From: CALDTK01 sp965215115
Lineage (GTDB): Bacteria > Bacteroidota > Bacteroidia > Chitinophagales > Saprospiraceae
Assembly (NCBI GenBank): GCA_965215115.1
Contig: OZ244050.1
Coordinates: forward strand, 2,108,001-2,172,000
Direction of reading: 5' to 3'
DNA: 64,000 bases
Numbering within the stretch: position 1 is the stretch's first letter; each line of letters opens with the position of its first letter. Below are positions 33,462 to 41,375 of this stretch, in pieces. Made by a program: the position numbers and the translations under genes. A model generated the notes under the pieces. That model was not told where the DNA came from. It did no database searches and saw nothing but the letters and a program-made list of their open reading frames with translations.

Positions 33462-33641
33462 ATGTTTGGCCTCTTCAGTAAGAAATCAGAACTCGACAAG
33501 CTCCGCGAGCGCCACGCCGCGCTCCTCAAGCAATCCTTCGACCTGTCGAAGTCCGACCGCGCGGCCGCCGACGAAAAGACCGCCGAGGCCGCCGAGGTCG
33601 AGCAGCGCATCCTCGAGCTCCAGGCCGCCGCAGAGAAGTAA
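33462..33641 (+). CDS. Lacal_2735 / DUF6435-like small protein
   Basis: 59 residues from the ATG at 33462. MFGLFSKKSELDKLRERHAA followed by LKQSFDLSKSDRAAADEKTA matches the small Bacteroidota Lacal_2735 family (MFGLFKKKSE..KL...LL..A..LS..NR..SD.K..EA). It is predicted to be mostly helical and possibly coiled-coil, function unknown. The next small gene starts 27 bases later. Confidence 0.8.
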   Translation: MFGLFSKKSELDKLRERHAALLKQSFDLSKSDRAAADEKTAEAAEVEQRILELQAAAEK

Positions 33642-33668
33642 ATTCGGCCCCACACCAAGCCCCAAGCT

Positions 33669-33890
33669 ATGCTCGTCCGCCTGCTCTCCTGTTCCGCCAT
33701 CCGCCCCGACCGCCGCGCCATCGGGAAGGTCCTCGAAGAGTACGCCGAACTCAGCTCCGGTGAGGCCGCCGAGCAGGCCGGCTTCCTGCTCGAGGGTTCC
33801 GAACTCGAACTCGAGGTCTCGGACGCCAATCTGAGCTCGGCCTACCGCGCTTTTCGCAAGCACGATATCGAGTACGAGATCGTGGAGTGA
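33669..33890 (+). CDS. Small hypothetical protein
   Basis: 73 residues (MLVRLLSCSAIRPDRRAIGK ... FRKHDIEYEIVE). Acidic and soluble, with no recognisable domain. It starts 27 bases after the Lacal_2735-like gene and is probably co-transcribed with it. Confidence 0.5.
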   Translation: MLVRLLSCSAIRPDRRAIGKVLEEYAELSSGEAAEQAGFLLEGSELELEVSDANLSSAYRAFRKHDIEYEIVE

Positions 33891-33905
33891 GGGAGAGGGT
33901 GCGGG

Positions 33906-33929
33906 GTGCCTGGGTGCCTGGGTGCCTAG
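33906..33929. repeat. 8-bp tandem repeat GTGCCTGG x3
   Basis: GTGCCTGG, GTGCCTGG, GTGCCTAG, right after the small gene. Same unit as at 19755-19802. Confidence 0.85.
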
Positions 33930-34001
33930 GTGCGGGGTGCGCTAGCGTGTGCTGCAGCACCTGCGAGAGCGCATTATGGGCGCGAGCGTATGCGGTTTAA
34001 T

Positions 34002-34808
34002 TCAATTGATGGCGGCCGTCGACGTGTTCGGCTGGAGGTAGATGCGCGTGCCGACGATGGGGGTCTGGGCGTTCGTTCTGGCGTCGAGCTTTAGCTCCTC
34101 CAGACTGATTTCGTAGTCGTCGAGTGTGGCCCGGACGGTGAGGGTGGCGCCTCTCGTGAGGCCGTCGACGACGAAGAGTCCGTTGGCGTCCGTGGTGACG
34201 GTGAGTTCGACGAGGCGCAGCGGGTCTAGGACGCGGACCTCGACGTAGCGAAGGCGGTTGCCGTTGCTGGCGTCGGTGACGATGCCGGCGAGCCGGATGG
34301 GTTTGGTCCCGGTGGCCGGTGTTGTGTCGTGAAAGGAAGCCGTACCCGTGGCCCGGGCCACCGTGTAGCGTTCGGCGAGGAGCTCGGCGAGCATGTCGTC
34401 ACCGTTATCGCGAGCGCACTCCGCGAAGAAATGTAGGTGTATCGGGTTTTGCGAAAGCTGAACCACCTGCGCGTAGTAGCCGGCCGCCGCGATGCTCTCG
34501 CCACGGAGGCGGTGCGCGGTGGCGAGTTGGACGAGGCGCGCGAGTGCGGGTGTCTCCTGGGCGTCGGCGTCGGTGAAGGTGGGGACGGCCGGCAGGTGCT
34601 CGGCGCACGTCGACTGCATCTCGCGGCGCTCGGCCTGGCGGACGCGTGGGTCGTGGGCGGCGTCGGCGAAGGCTTCGTCGTCGATGGCCTCGCTGATGCC
34701 GAGCAGGATGGCGTAGTCGAGGTCCGGGGCGGGGCTAGCGGTCTGGGCGGTGACGGACGTGAGGGTGAGTGAGGTGAGTAACGCGAGAGGTAGGCTGCGG
34801 ATGTGCAT
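34002..34808 (-). CDS. Secreted protein with a carboxypeptidase-regulatory-like domain
   Basis: 268 residues from the ATG at 34808, with signal peptide MHIRSLPLALLTSLTLTSVT. The middle (ATAHRLRGESIAAAGYYAQV, FFAECARDNGDDMLAELLAE) is helical and TPR-like. From about residue 175, RLAGIVTDASNGNRLRYVEV, VTTDANGLFVVDGLTRGATL and VRATLDDYEISL form a CarboxypepD_reg beta-sandwich, common on Bacteroidota envelope proteins. A short mini-hairpin (34446-34458) is in frame at QLSQNP. Confidence 0.75.
   Translation of the reverse strand: MHIRSLPLALLTSLTLTSVTAQTASPAPDLDYAILLGISEAIDDEAFADAAHDPRVRQAERREMQSTCAEHLPAVPTFTDADAQETPALARLVQLATAHRLRGESIAAAGYYAQVVQLSQNPIHLHFFAECARDNGDDMLAELLAERYTVARATGTASFHDTTPATGTKPIRLAGIVTDASNGNRLRYVEVRVLDPLRLVELTVTTDANGLFVVDGLTRGATLTVRATLDDYEISLEELKLDARTNAQTPIVGTRIYLQPNTSTAAIN
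34446..34458 (+). repeat. Mini-hairpin element GC-GAAA-GC
   Basis: Short stem; inside the gene at 34002-34808. Confidence 0.7.
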
Positions 34809-35117
34809 GAGCGAGGTGTGACGTGGTGTGTCACCCAAAGCTCGGGGGTAGGACAGGGCGGCGCTGGGGAGTGGGGGTGCCCGCGATGGTGTAGGTGGGG
34901 GGGGCAGAGAGTAGACCTCGGGGCTGCCGTGAGCTCTAAGGCTTTGGTAAATATTCTGGCCCGGCCGCGGGCGGCGCGCGGGGTTCACCCTTCGGGCGAC
35001 CGATGGGGCTGCGCCCCACCGGGTGAACCCCCCACGCCTCCCGCGGCCTATTTCAGTAGACTTGAAGGTTGCTCTGCTACGAGCTGCTCTTGTAGACGTC
35101 GACTTGTATCTATAGAC
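34809..35117. other. Intergenic region with a nested palindrome
   Basis: No gene seen. It contains the 50-bp nested inverted repeat at 34981-35030. Confidence 0.5.
34981..35030. repeat. Nested inverted repeat
   Basis: The outer 10-bp arms GGGTTCACCC / GGGTGAACCC enclose an inner 6-bp hairpin TGGGGC-TGC-GCCCCA (35004-35018). Neither strand has a T-tract, so it is not an ordinary terminator. Confidence 0.8.
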
Positions 35118-35549
35118 CTAGCGCACTTCTATCACTAAGTCGTCCAGGCCCTCGAACCTCAGGTCGAACTCCTTGTCGCGCCTCCGGATGTCGGCCAGGG
35201 AGAACACGATAGAGTCGCGGCCCGCCCAAACGCACTGCGTGCCGGGGTTCTCGACCACGTTAACGCCGACGACGTAGATCGGCGGGTACACCGTGAGTGC
35301 GGATCGCTGGGCCCTAGCCCTGACCGACGTGCAGTTGCAGCAGTAGTGCGCCACCTCGAGGCAGTCTCCCTTTAAGCGGGCGGTGTAAAGGCTGCCGCTC
35401 CATGGCGGGATATTAATTAGTGCCTCGTACACCTCCATACCTTGACAATCATCGGCGGGGAGGGCGTCATCGTCTTTGCCGCAGCCACTGAAAACACTGC
35501 ACAGGGAGGAAACGACCAATAGGAATGCAAAAAGCTGAGGCAAGCTCAT
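35118..35549 (-). CDS. Putative lipoprotein
   Basis: 143 residues. The signal peptide ends CSVFSGCGKDDD, a lipobox with an Asp-rich start of the mature protein as is common for Bacteroidota surface lipoproteins. The mature part has several cysteines (DDCQG, GDCLEVAHYCCNC, GTQCVW) that could form disulfides. No family recognised. Confidence 0.7.
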   Translation of the reverse strand: MSLPQLFAFLLVVSSLCSVFSGCGKDDDALPADDCQGMEVYEALINIPPWSGSLYTARLKGDCLEVAHYCCNCTSVRARAQRSALTVYPPIYVVGVNVVENPGTQCVWAGRDSIVFSLADIRRRDKEFDLRFEGLDDLVIEVR

Positions 35550-35598
35550 AAGTAATATTTTAGTCTAGACGCACGCCGCGTCCCAAACGCTGCGGCAG

Positions 35599-37989
35599 TT
35601 ACACTATTCGCGCGCCCAGCACCTCGCGCGGTATCCCGAAGGCGTCCACGAGGCCGGCTGCGTGGGGCCTTACTTCCGCGCACAGCAACTCCACCTCCCG
35701 GCGGATCGCCTTCGACTTGGCGGGCGTGAGGAATTCGTACTCGAAGAACCAGCCCTTGTCACGCTCGATGGCGTGCAGGCCGTACAGCGAGGAGAGCAAC
35801 TTCTGTACCTCCTTGAGCTCCTCGTCGGGCTGCGTGGCGATGCTTTCGCAAAACTTGTCGAACGTGAGTCGCTCGACGTAGGCCAGGGCCAGGTCCTTGA
35901 GTTGGGTCTGGATCTGCACGAAGGCCTCCCCGCTCGTCATCCCGCCCTTGATCTTGCGCCGGATCCGCTGCGCCACCGAGTACACCATTCGCTCCTCGCG
36001 GAAGCGGAAGGCCGTGCTCAGGAAATCCTTCGAGCGCAGGTGCTCCGAATCCGTGTTGCGGATGGCCACCGGGTTGAGGTCCGTGAACTGGCTCGTGACC
36101 CGGCTCGCGGCAAACCTGAGCACCCCGAAGGCCCCGTCTTCGTTGAAGCTCTGCTGGAATTTCGTGAGCAGCGCCCGCGCCACGAGGTAGCACAGCACCG
36201 TGTTGTCGCCCTCGAACGTAGTGTAGATCTCGGTGTCGCCCTTGCGCTGCCCGATGCGGTTGTCGAGCAGGTAGCCCTTCCCGCCGCAGGCCTCGCGGCA
36301 GACCTGCAGCGTCTCGGTGGTGTACCACGTCGCGTAAGCCTTCAGTCCGGCGGCCTGGCTCTCGAGCTCGCGCATGCTGTCGGGCGTACGCGCGGCGTAG
36401 CGCTCGTTGAGCCAGTCGAGGACGGCGTCGAGGGCGTAGGCTTTCGCCAAAACCGGCAGCAGTCGTCGCTGGTGGCTCGGGTAGTCGAGCAGCAGGGTCT
36501 CAGGGAGCATCGGCCCGGCCGCAAACTGCCGACGGCGCAGGCCGTAGTTGATCGCGATGGCCAGACCGGCCTTGGCGGCACTCAGGCCCGCGCGCGGCAC
36601 ACACACCCGCCCGCCGACCAGCGTGCCGAGCATCGTGAAGAAGCGCCGGTCCGGATTCTGGATCGAGCTGTGGTAGTCGCCGTCCGCGTCGATGCCGCCG
36701 AACTTGTCGAGCAGATGCTCACGCGGTACGGTGACGTGGTCGAACCAGATCCGCCCGTTGTCGACGCCGTTGAGGCCCATCTTGTAGCCCGAGTCCTCGA
36801 CGGTGATGCCGGGCAGCAATTCGCCCCCCTCGGTGCGCAGGGGCACGACCACCGCGTGCACGCCTTGCGAGACGCCATTGACCAGCAGCTGCCCGAACAC
36901 CGTCGCGAGCCGTGCGTCCAACGCATTCCCGATGTACTCCTTGCCGGCGCCCCAGTGCGGCGTGTGCACTTCGAGCGTGTCGGCGTCGGCGTCGTAGCTG
37001 ATGGTGGTTTCCAACCCCCGGACGTTCGAGCCGTGGCCCGTCTCCGTCATCGCGAAGCAGCCCTGCAGCTCGCCGGTTCCGGCGGCCACGAGCCAGCGGT
37101 CGTGTTGTTCCCTAGTGCCGAGGTTGGCGATGCTCCCGGCGAAGAGCCCGAACTGCACCCCGAACTTGATCGCCAGGGAGCCGTCGTGGTAGCCCAGCAT
37201 CTCGAAGACCACCGAGTAGCGACCGAAGTCGTCCTGGCCGCCGTACTCCTCCGGGAGTGCCAATGCGCCGTAGCCGCGCTCGGCGAGGTCACGCACGCGC
37301 CGGCGGGTCCACTCGCGCTGCGACTCCTTGTCGGGCGCATCCGAGTACGCGAAGGCCGGCGACCTGAGTACGGCCCGCAGCTCCTCCCGGAACTCTGGAT
37401 ACGCATCGTCGAGGACGCGGCGCATGGCCTCCACGTCGAAGGTGTACTTGGGCGCCCCGGCGGCGGTGTCGTCCGCGTCGTGGGCGGGCGGGAACACGCT
37501 CGCGATGGTGCGCCGGTCGACGGGGCCGAGCAGGGCCTCGAGTTCGCGCAGGGCCTCCATGGCGTCGCGGCGCTCCTGGGTTTTGGCCCATTCGGCTTCG
37601 CTCAGGGCAGGCCCCCTACGGGGAGCCGCCTGGAACGGACTCGACTCGTCGGCGCGGGCGGCCATCTCGGCACCGAGCTGCGCGAGGCTCTCGCGGTCTT
37701 CGCGGTCCAGGGTAGCGGCGCCTTCGTGGAGCATCCGGCCCCACTCTTCGAACTGCTCCTGCGTAGGCGGCTGGCGCGGGTCCCCGAGGCGGAAGAGGAG
37801 TTGCCGGTCGGCCTCGTCGAGCCAGGGGAGGGCGGAGACCTTTTGCTTGACGAGGTCTACCTCCGCGCGGGAGAGGCTGCGGTCGGCCCAGGCGACGTAG
37901 AGCAAGGGCAAGAGGGCGCGGACGGCGGGCGAGTAGGCGGTGGCGGCGGCGGCGGTGGCGGCGGTGGCGTGGCTGGCGGTGGCGGGCAT
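35599..37989 (-). CDS. Acyl-CoA dehydrogenase with N-terminal helical extension
   Basis: 796 residues from the ATG at 37989. The N-terminal 160 residues are a helical module (LLPLLYVAWADRSLSRAEVD), seen on Bacteroidota acyl-CoA dehydrogenases. The FAD enzyme follows: LPEEYGGQDDFGRYSVVFEM, CFAMTETGHGSNVRGLETTI, YKMGLNGVDNGRIWFDHVTV and REACGGKGYLLDNRIGQRKG. The last is the region of the catalytic and adenine-binding loops, with an acyl-CoA-oxidase-like GDTEIYTTFEGDNTVL. It should carry out the first beta-oxidation step. The extreme N-terminus is Ala/Thr-rich, encoded by a GGC/GGT triplet repeat (about 37938-37985). Two mini-hairpins (35842-35854 and 36439-36453) are in frame. Confidence 0.9.
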   Translation of the reverse strand: MPATASHATAATAAAATAYSPAVRALLPLLYVAWADRSLSRAEVDLVKQKVSALPWLDEADRQLLFRLGDPRQPPTQEQFEEWGRMLHEGAATLDREDRESLAQLGAEMAARADESSPFQAAPRRGPALSEAEWAKTQERRDAMEALRELEALLGPVDRRTIASVFPPAHDADDTAAGAPKYTFDVEAMRRVLDDAYPEFREELRAVLRSPAFAYSDAPDKESQREWTRRRVRDLAERGYGALALPEEYGGQDDFGRYSVVFEMLGYHDGSLAIKFGVQFGLFAGSIANLGTREQHDRWLVAAGTGELQGCFAMTETGHGSNVRGLETTISYDADADTLEVHTPHWGAGKEYIGNALDARLATVFGQLLVNGVSQGVHAVVVPLRTEGGELLPGITVEDSGYKMGLNGVDNGRIWFDHVTVPREHLLDKFGGIDADGDYHSSIQNPDRRFFTMLGTLVGGRVCVPRAGLSAAKAGLAIAINYGLRRRQFAAGPMLPETLLLDYPSHQRRLLPVLAKAYALDAVLDWLNERYAARTPDSMRELESQAAGLKAYATWYTTETLQVCREACGGKGYLLDNRIGQRKGDTEIYTTFEGDNTVLCYLVARALLTKFQQSFNEDGAFGVLRFAASRVTSQFTDLNPVAIRNTDSEHLRSKDFLSTAFRFREERMVYSVAQRIRRKIKGGMTSGEAFVQIQTQLKDLALAYVERLTFDKFCESIATQPDEELKEVQKLLSSLYGLHAIERDKGWFFEYEFLTPAKSKAIRREVELLCAEVRPHAAGLVDAFGIPREVLGARIV
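35842..35854 (-). repeat. Mini-hairpin element GC-GAAA-GC
   Basis: Short stem; inside the acyl-CoA dehydrogenase gene. Confidence 0.7.
36439..36453 (-). repeat. Mini-hairpin element GGC-GAAA-GCC
   Basis: Canonical; inside the acyl-CoA dehydrogenase gene. Confidence 0.9.
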
Positions 37990-38005
37990 GTGGCTATAAC
38001 GCACG

Positions 38006-38037
38006 AAGGCCCCACCCGGCTATACCGGGCGGGGCCT
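38006..38037 (-). terminator. Possible rho-independent-like hairpin after rplI
   Basis: AGGCCCC.CCCGG pairs with CCGGG.GGGGCCT around a 5-base loop with one internal mismatch. It lies between rplI and the downstream acyl-CoA dehydrogenase gene, but the T-tract is short. Confidence 0.45.
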
Positions 38038-38063
38038 GTGCGCATCGAGACGGTCGGTGCTGG

Positions 38064-38510
38064 CTAGTCCTCCACTACCTCGAAGGCGATCTCGCCCTGG
38101 ACCTCTTTGTGCAGGTTGAGCTTCGCCACGTAGCTGCCGAGGGTCTTGATCTCCTCCTCGACGTCGATCTTGCGGCGCTCGAGGTCGACGTTGAATTGCT
38201 CGCGCAGGGCCTGCGCGATCTGGACGCTCGTCACCGAGCCGAAGATCTTGCCGTTGGCCCCGGCCTTCATCGGGATGCGCAAGCTTTGCTCCTTGAGCCG
38301 CTCGACGATCTCTTTGTACTCGTTGAGGCGCTGGCCCTCGCGGGCCTCGTCGAGGTCGCGGAGGTGCTGGAGGCGCTTGGTGTTGGCGGCGTTGGCGATG
38401 ATGGCCTTGCCGGTGGGGATGAGGGAGTTGCGCGCGTAGCCAGCCTTGACGCTGACGACCTCGTGCTTGTCACCCACCTTGTCGATGTTCTCTAGGAGGA
38501 TAATGTCCAT
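38064..38510 (-). CDS. rplI: Large ribosomal subunit protein bL9
   Basis: 148 residues, normal length for bL9. The N-terminal signature MDIILLENIDKVGDKHEVVS followed by VKAGYARNSLIPTGKAIIAN is unmistakable. The central helix and C-terminal 23S-binding domain (IFGSVTSVQIAQAL) follow. It is the last gene of the rpsF-rpsR-rplI operon, 28 bases after rpsR. Confidence 0.98.
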   Translation of the reverse strand: MDIILLENIDKVGDKHEVVSVKAGYARNSLIPTGKAIIANAANTKRLQHLRDLDEAREGQRLNEYKEIVERLKEQSLRIPMKAGANGKIFGSVTSVQIAQALREQFNVDLERRKIDVEEEIKTLGSYVAKLNLHKEVQGEIAFEVVED

Positions 38511-38538
38511 GGTAGAAGGGGCTTAAGGGGTGGGTGGG

Positions 38539-38805
38539 TTACTTGTACTGGTCGGTGACGAACGGCATGTACGCCAGGATGCGGGCGCGCTTGACGGCCG
38601 TGGACACGCGGCGCTGCCACTTGAGGGAGTTGCCGGTGATGCGGCGCGGGAGCACCTTGCCTTGTTCGTTGACGAACTGCCCGAGGAACTCGGCGTCCTT
38701 GTAGTCGATGTACTTGATGTCGTACTTCGTGAACCGGCAGTACTTGCTCTTCTTACGCCCGATCTTCGGGTTGGACAGGAACTTGATATCGTCGCGGGAT
38801 GCCAT
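38539..38805 (-). CDS. rpsR: Small ribosomal subunit protein bS18
   Basis: 88 residues. KYCRFTKYDIKYIDYKDAEF, then GKVLPRRITGNSLKWQRRVS and AVKRARILAYMPF, are typical of bS18. It sits between rpsF and rplI, as in most bacteria, and pairs with bS6 on the 30S platform. Confidence 0.98.
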   Translation of the reverse strand: MASRDDIKFLSNPKIGRKKSKYCRFTKYDIKYIDYKDAEFLGQFVNEQGKVLPRRITGNSLKWQRRVSTAVKRARILAYMPFVTDQYK

Positions 38806-38842
38806 GATATGCTAATTGTTGAGGTGAGGGAAGCGGGTGGGC

Positions 38843-39385
38843 TTAGGCGCGCGCCTGGTCGTTGACCTGGACCTCCGACGGGGCCTCGGCCTCGGCGATG
38901 GTCTTGTCGGTCTTCGCGATCGCGTTGGGGACGGTCTCCGCGGCGCGCGAGGCGTTGGTGCGGGCCGCGGGGGCGGGGGCGGGCTTGGTGGCGGCGATGG
39001 TGTCGACCTCGTCGGTGAGTTCGTCGACTTCGTTCTCGACGCGCTCGCGCTTGAGGCCGATCTTGCCGTTGCGCTTGTCCTCGTTGTACTTGATGCCGTA
39101 CTTGTCGAGCTTGACGACGAGCGAGCGCATGATGCGCTCGTCGCGGCGCATGGCGAGCTCGAGGGGGTCGACGACGGTGCCGGGGGCCTGGAACTCGATG
39201 CAGTAGTAGACGCCGGTGGTGCGCTTGTTGATCGGGTAGGCGAGGCTACGCAGGCCGATGGTATCGACGTTGACGATACTGCCCCCGTTGCTGGTGAGCA
39301 TGTCCTGGTAGGTCTTCGCTGCCGACTTCGATTCCTCGCCCGACAGCACCGGATCGACGATGAACGTGACTTCGTATTGAGTCAT
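38843..39385 (-). CDS. rpsF: Small ribosomal subunit protein bS6 with C-terminal extension
   Basis: 180 residues. The first ~100 form the bS6 fold (MTQYEVTFIVDPVLSGEESK, GLRSLAYPINKRTTGVYYCI, RDERIMRSLVVKLDKYGI). About 75 residues of Ala/Glu/Lys-rich disordered tail follow, longer than in most bS6 proteins. It is first in the ribosomal operon. Upstream on this strand is a possible -7 box TACCTTCG (39431-39438). There is no single-stranded-DNA-binding protein gene between rpsF and rpsR. None of the three ribosomal genes carries a mini-hairpin repeat. Confidence 0.97.
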   Translation of the reverse strand: MTQYEVTFIVDPVLSGEESKSAAKTYQDMLTSNGGSIVNVDTIGLRSLAYPINKRTTGVYYCIEFQAPGTVVDPLELAMRRDERIMRSLVVKLDKYGIKYNEDKRNGKIGLKRERVENEVDELTDEVDTIAATKPAPAPAARTNASRAAETVPNAIAKTDKTIAEAEAPSEVQVNDQARA

Positions 39386-39430
39386 AAAAAGTGAATTGGG
39401 TTAAGTCCGCGGCATTTTTGCAGCGGGGCG

Positions 39431-39438
39431 CGAAGGTA
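39431..39438 (-). promoter_or_regulatory. Putative -7 box TACCTTCG for the rpsF operon
   Basis: On the minus strand TACCTTCG lies 45 bases before the rpsF ATG. The -33 region is TTATTC rather than a clear TTG. Confidence 0.35.
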
Positions 39439-39607
39439 GGGGAAATTGTGAATAACTGTGGGTGCTTTTGGGGGGATGCCCGAGGGGTCTCTGGCTCGCA
39501 CGCCCGGCTCGGCTGCGCCTTGCCAAACGTGCGACGGCAGGAGGCGGACCTCACGGCCCGCTGGCTCGGCGGGGGGGGGGGCGTGCCGGCCCGCTGTTGT
39601 CGTGGGC

Positions 39608-40012
39608 CTACTCTCCGAGGAAGCGCCCGCGCCACTCGGGTTTCGGGAGCCAGCAGCTCTCGTGCTGGCCGAAGACCCGGTAGCGGTACCTGGCGACGGT
39701 GTCGTAGACGAAGTCTTGGAGGCCTTTCGGCAAAACCTGTAGCACGCCGATCCACTTGTACGGTGCCCCGAGCGAACGCATGATGGCGTAGAAGGCGTCG
39801 GACTTGACGTGGGCCTCGTTGCGGGCGTCGATGAAGACTACGGAGTCGAGACCTTTGGTGTCGAGAGACGTAGACGCGAGGCGGGTTTTGGCGAAAGCCG
39901 ACTGAAGCGGGGCGAAGTGCAGGACCCCGCGCTTGTCGTGCTCCAGGAGCGTCTGCACGAAACCAGAGCAAAGGGCACAGTGGCCGTCGAAGAGGACGAG
40001 GGGGGCAGGCAT
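39608..40012 (-). CDS. DCC-family (DUF393) thiol-disulfide-oxidoreductase-like protein
   Basis: 134 residues, typical size. The N-terminal signature LVLFDGHCALCSGFVQTLL is the DxxCxxC motif after which the DCC family is named. FAPLQSAF and YRYRVFGQHESCW also fit. The fold is thioredoxin-like, substrate unknown. Two mini-hairpins lie in frame: one at 39885-39899 read as AFAKT, in a position where homologues also have a short variable stretch, and one at 39722-39736 with the GCC/GAAA/GGC stem. Confidence 0.88.
   Translation of the reverse strand: MPAPLVLFDGHCALCSGFVQTLLEHDKRGVLHFAPLQSAFAKTRLASTSLDTKGLDSVVFIDARNEAHVKSDAFYAIMRSLGAPYKWIGVLQVLPKGLQDFVYDTVARYRYRVFGQHESCWLPKPEWRGRFLGE
39722..39736 (-). 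repeat. Mini-hairpin element GCC-GAAA-GGC
   Basis: Swapped stem; inside the DCC gene. Confidence 0.85.
39885..39899 (+). repeat. Mini-hairpin element GGC-GAAA-GCC
   Basis: Canonical; inside the DCC gene. Confidence 0.9.
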
Positions 40013-40036
40013 CGGGTAGGAACGCTGTTTGGAGAA

Positions 40037-40107
40037 GTCTAGATGTCTGGGGTCTAGAGGTCTAGAGCCTAGACCTCTGGACCCTAGACCCCTAGACCCC
40101 TAGACCC
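40037..40107. repeat. CTAGACCCC / TCTAGAGG short repeat block
   Basis: Tandem and inverted copies of a CTAGACCCC-like unit fill the gap between the DCC gene and wrbA. Same unit as at 31136-31160. Confidence 0.75.
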
Positions 40108-40115
40108 AACCCCCC

Positions 40116-40727
40116 TCAAGCCGCCACCTTCTTCGCCACCTCCGCGGTGTGCTTACCCTGGAAGCGCGCGCCCTCGAGTTCGTTGGCGCTCGGCTGGCGC
40201 TGGCCCTGGCCGCCGGCGACGGTGCTGGCGCCGTAGGGGGTGCCGCCGGTGATCTCGTCGACGGACATCTGGCCCTGCCAGGCGTAGGGGAGGCCGACGA
40301 GGACCATGCCGTGGTGCAGGAGCGCGGTGTGGATGGAGCGGATGGTCTCCTCCTGGCCGCCGTGCTGCGTGGCCGTGGACACGAAGCCGCCGCCGACCTT
40401 ACCGACGAGGGCGCCCGTGGCCCACAGGCCGCCGGTGCCGTCGAGGAAGGCCTGGACCTGGCCGCAGACGTTGCCGTAGCGCGTCGGGCTCCCGATGATG
40501 ATGGCGTCGTAGTCGGCGAGTTCGTTCGGGTCGGCGACGGGGACGTGCGCGAAGGCCTTCCGGGCCTCGGTGGCGCCCATCTTCGCGATGACCTCCGCGG
40601 GGAGGGTCTGCGGGACCTGCTTGACGAGGACCTCGTTGCCGGCGACCTCGCGGGCGCCCTCGGCGATGGCCTCGGCGAGGGTCCAGGTGTGGCCGTAGGT
40701 GGAGTAGAAGAGGATGAGGGTTTTCAT
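40116..40727 (-). CDS. wrbA: NAD(P)H:quinone oxidoreductase, WrbA type
   Basis: 203 residues. ILFYSTYGHTWTLAEAIAEG is the flavodoxin FMN-phosphate loop. IIGSPTRYGNVCGQVQAFLD, VSTATQHGGQEETI and LPYAWQGQMSVDEITGGTPY with GASTVAGGQGQRQPS are the WrbA hallmarks. It forms a tetrameric FMN enzyme that reduces quinones by two electrons, in the cytosol. Confidence 0.95.
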   Translation of the reverse strand: MKTLILFYSTYGHTWTLAEAIAEGAREVAGNEVLVKQVPQTLPAEVIAKMGATEARKAFAHVPVADPNELADYDAIIIGSPTRYGNVCGQVQAFLDGTGGLWATGALVGKVGGGFVSTATQHGGQEETIRSIHTALLHHGMVLVGLPYAWQGQMSVDEITGGTPYGASTVAGGQGQRQPSANELEGARFQGKHTAEVAKKVAA

Positions 40728-40790
40728 AGGTGGGCAAATTTGATGTTGCTACATCGAATAAGTCGCCAGCGGGAAATGGGTTGAGGACTG

Positions 40791-40835
40791 GTGGAACATG
40801 GAACATGGAACATGGAGCACGGAACATGGAGGACG
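40791..40835. repeat. GGAACAT short tandem repeat
   Basis: Four to five imperfect copies of a 7-bp GGAACAT unit upstream of wrbA, with partial inverted copies (CCATGCTCTATGCTCC) about 60 bases further on. Confidence 0.7.
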
Positions 40836-40900
40836 GAGCCCCGACGCGAGCGCCCTGCATAGCATCTATGCTCCATAATCCATGCTCTATGCTCCTTACC

Positions 40901-41233
40901 CTACCACAGCGTGTCGCCTTCCGGCTCTTGTGGCTCGGCCTTCTTCCGGCCGTTGCCCGAGTTGGCGCCGTTGCCGTCGCGACCCGTGCCGAAGTACTTC
41001 TCGGAGCGGTAGCGCAGCCAGACGCGCAAGTTTTGGGGGACACCCTCCTTTTCCTGATCGCTGAGCTTTTCGTAGAGCGCGAGCGCCTTCTCGCGTTCGC
41101 GGCGGGTGCCGGCGTTGTTGTGGGCCTTCCAGAGCTCCATGCAGAGGCGCAGGCGGCGGTTGACCTCCTTGACGAGGGCCGGGCCGGTGAGGGTGTGGGG
41201 GTCGAGCTTGTGTTTTTTGGCGGGCACGGACAA
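40901..41233 (-). CDS. Hypothetical basic protein
   Basis: Up to 110 residues. No ATG is available; the start is TTG at 41233 or GTG at 41227. The helical, charged body (LVKEVNRRLRLCMELWKAHN, REREKALALYEKLSDQEKEG) is followed by a low-complexity tail (GRDGNGANSGNGRKKAEPQE). No family recognised. Confidence 0.5.
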   Translation of the reverse strand: MSVPAKKHKLDPHTLTGPALVKEVNRRLRLCMELWKAHNNAGTRREREKALALYEKLSDQEKEGVPQNLRVWLRYRSEKYFGTGRDGNGANSGNGRKKAEPQEPEGDTLW

Positions 41234-41303
41234 GTGTTGAGGGGTGAGGGGGGAAGTGTCGAGGTTGCTGCCGCGGAGATGTTAAGGCGAAGGACGGGGG
41301 TCA

Positions 41304-41352
41304 GGTTTCTAAAACGGAGATGGTAGACGACCGCAAGCCGCCTACCATCTCC
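41304..41352 (-). terminator. Intrinsic terminator after the T9SS tail segment
   Basis: 11-bp perfect stem GGAGATGGTAG / CTACCATCTCC with a 15-base loop. On the minus strand it is followed by GTTTTAGAAACC. Confidence 0.7.
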
Positions 41353-41375
41353 CCACGGAATACAGTGATCGCCAT

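Noticed and set aside
35662..38067. 801-codon plus-strand open frame opposite the acyl-CoA dehydrogenase gene
   Set aside because: It mirrors the real gene on the other strand. It is Arg/Ala/Gly/Val/His-biased with no motifs, as expected from high-GC codon shadows.
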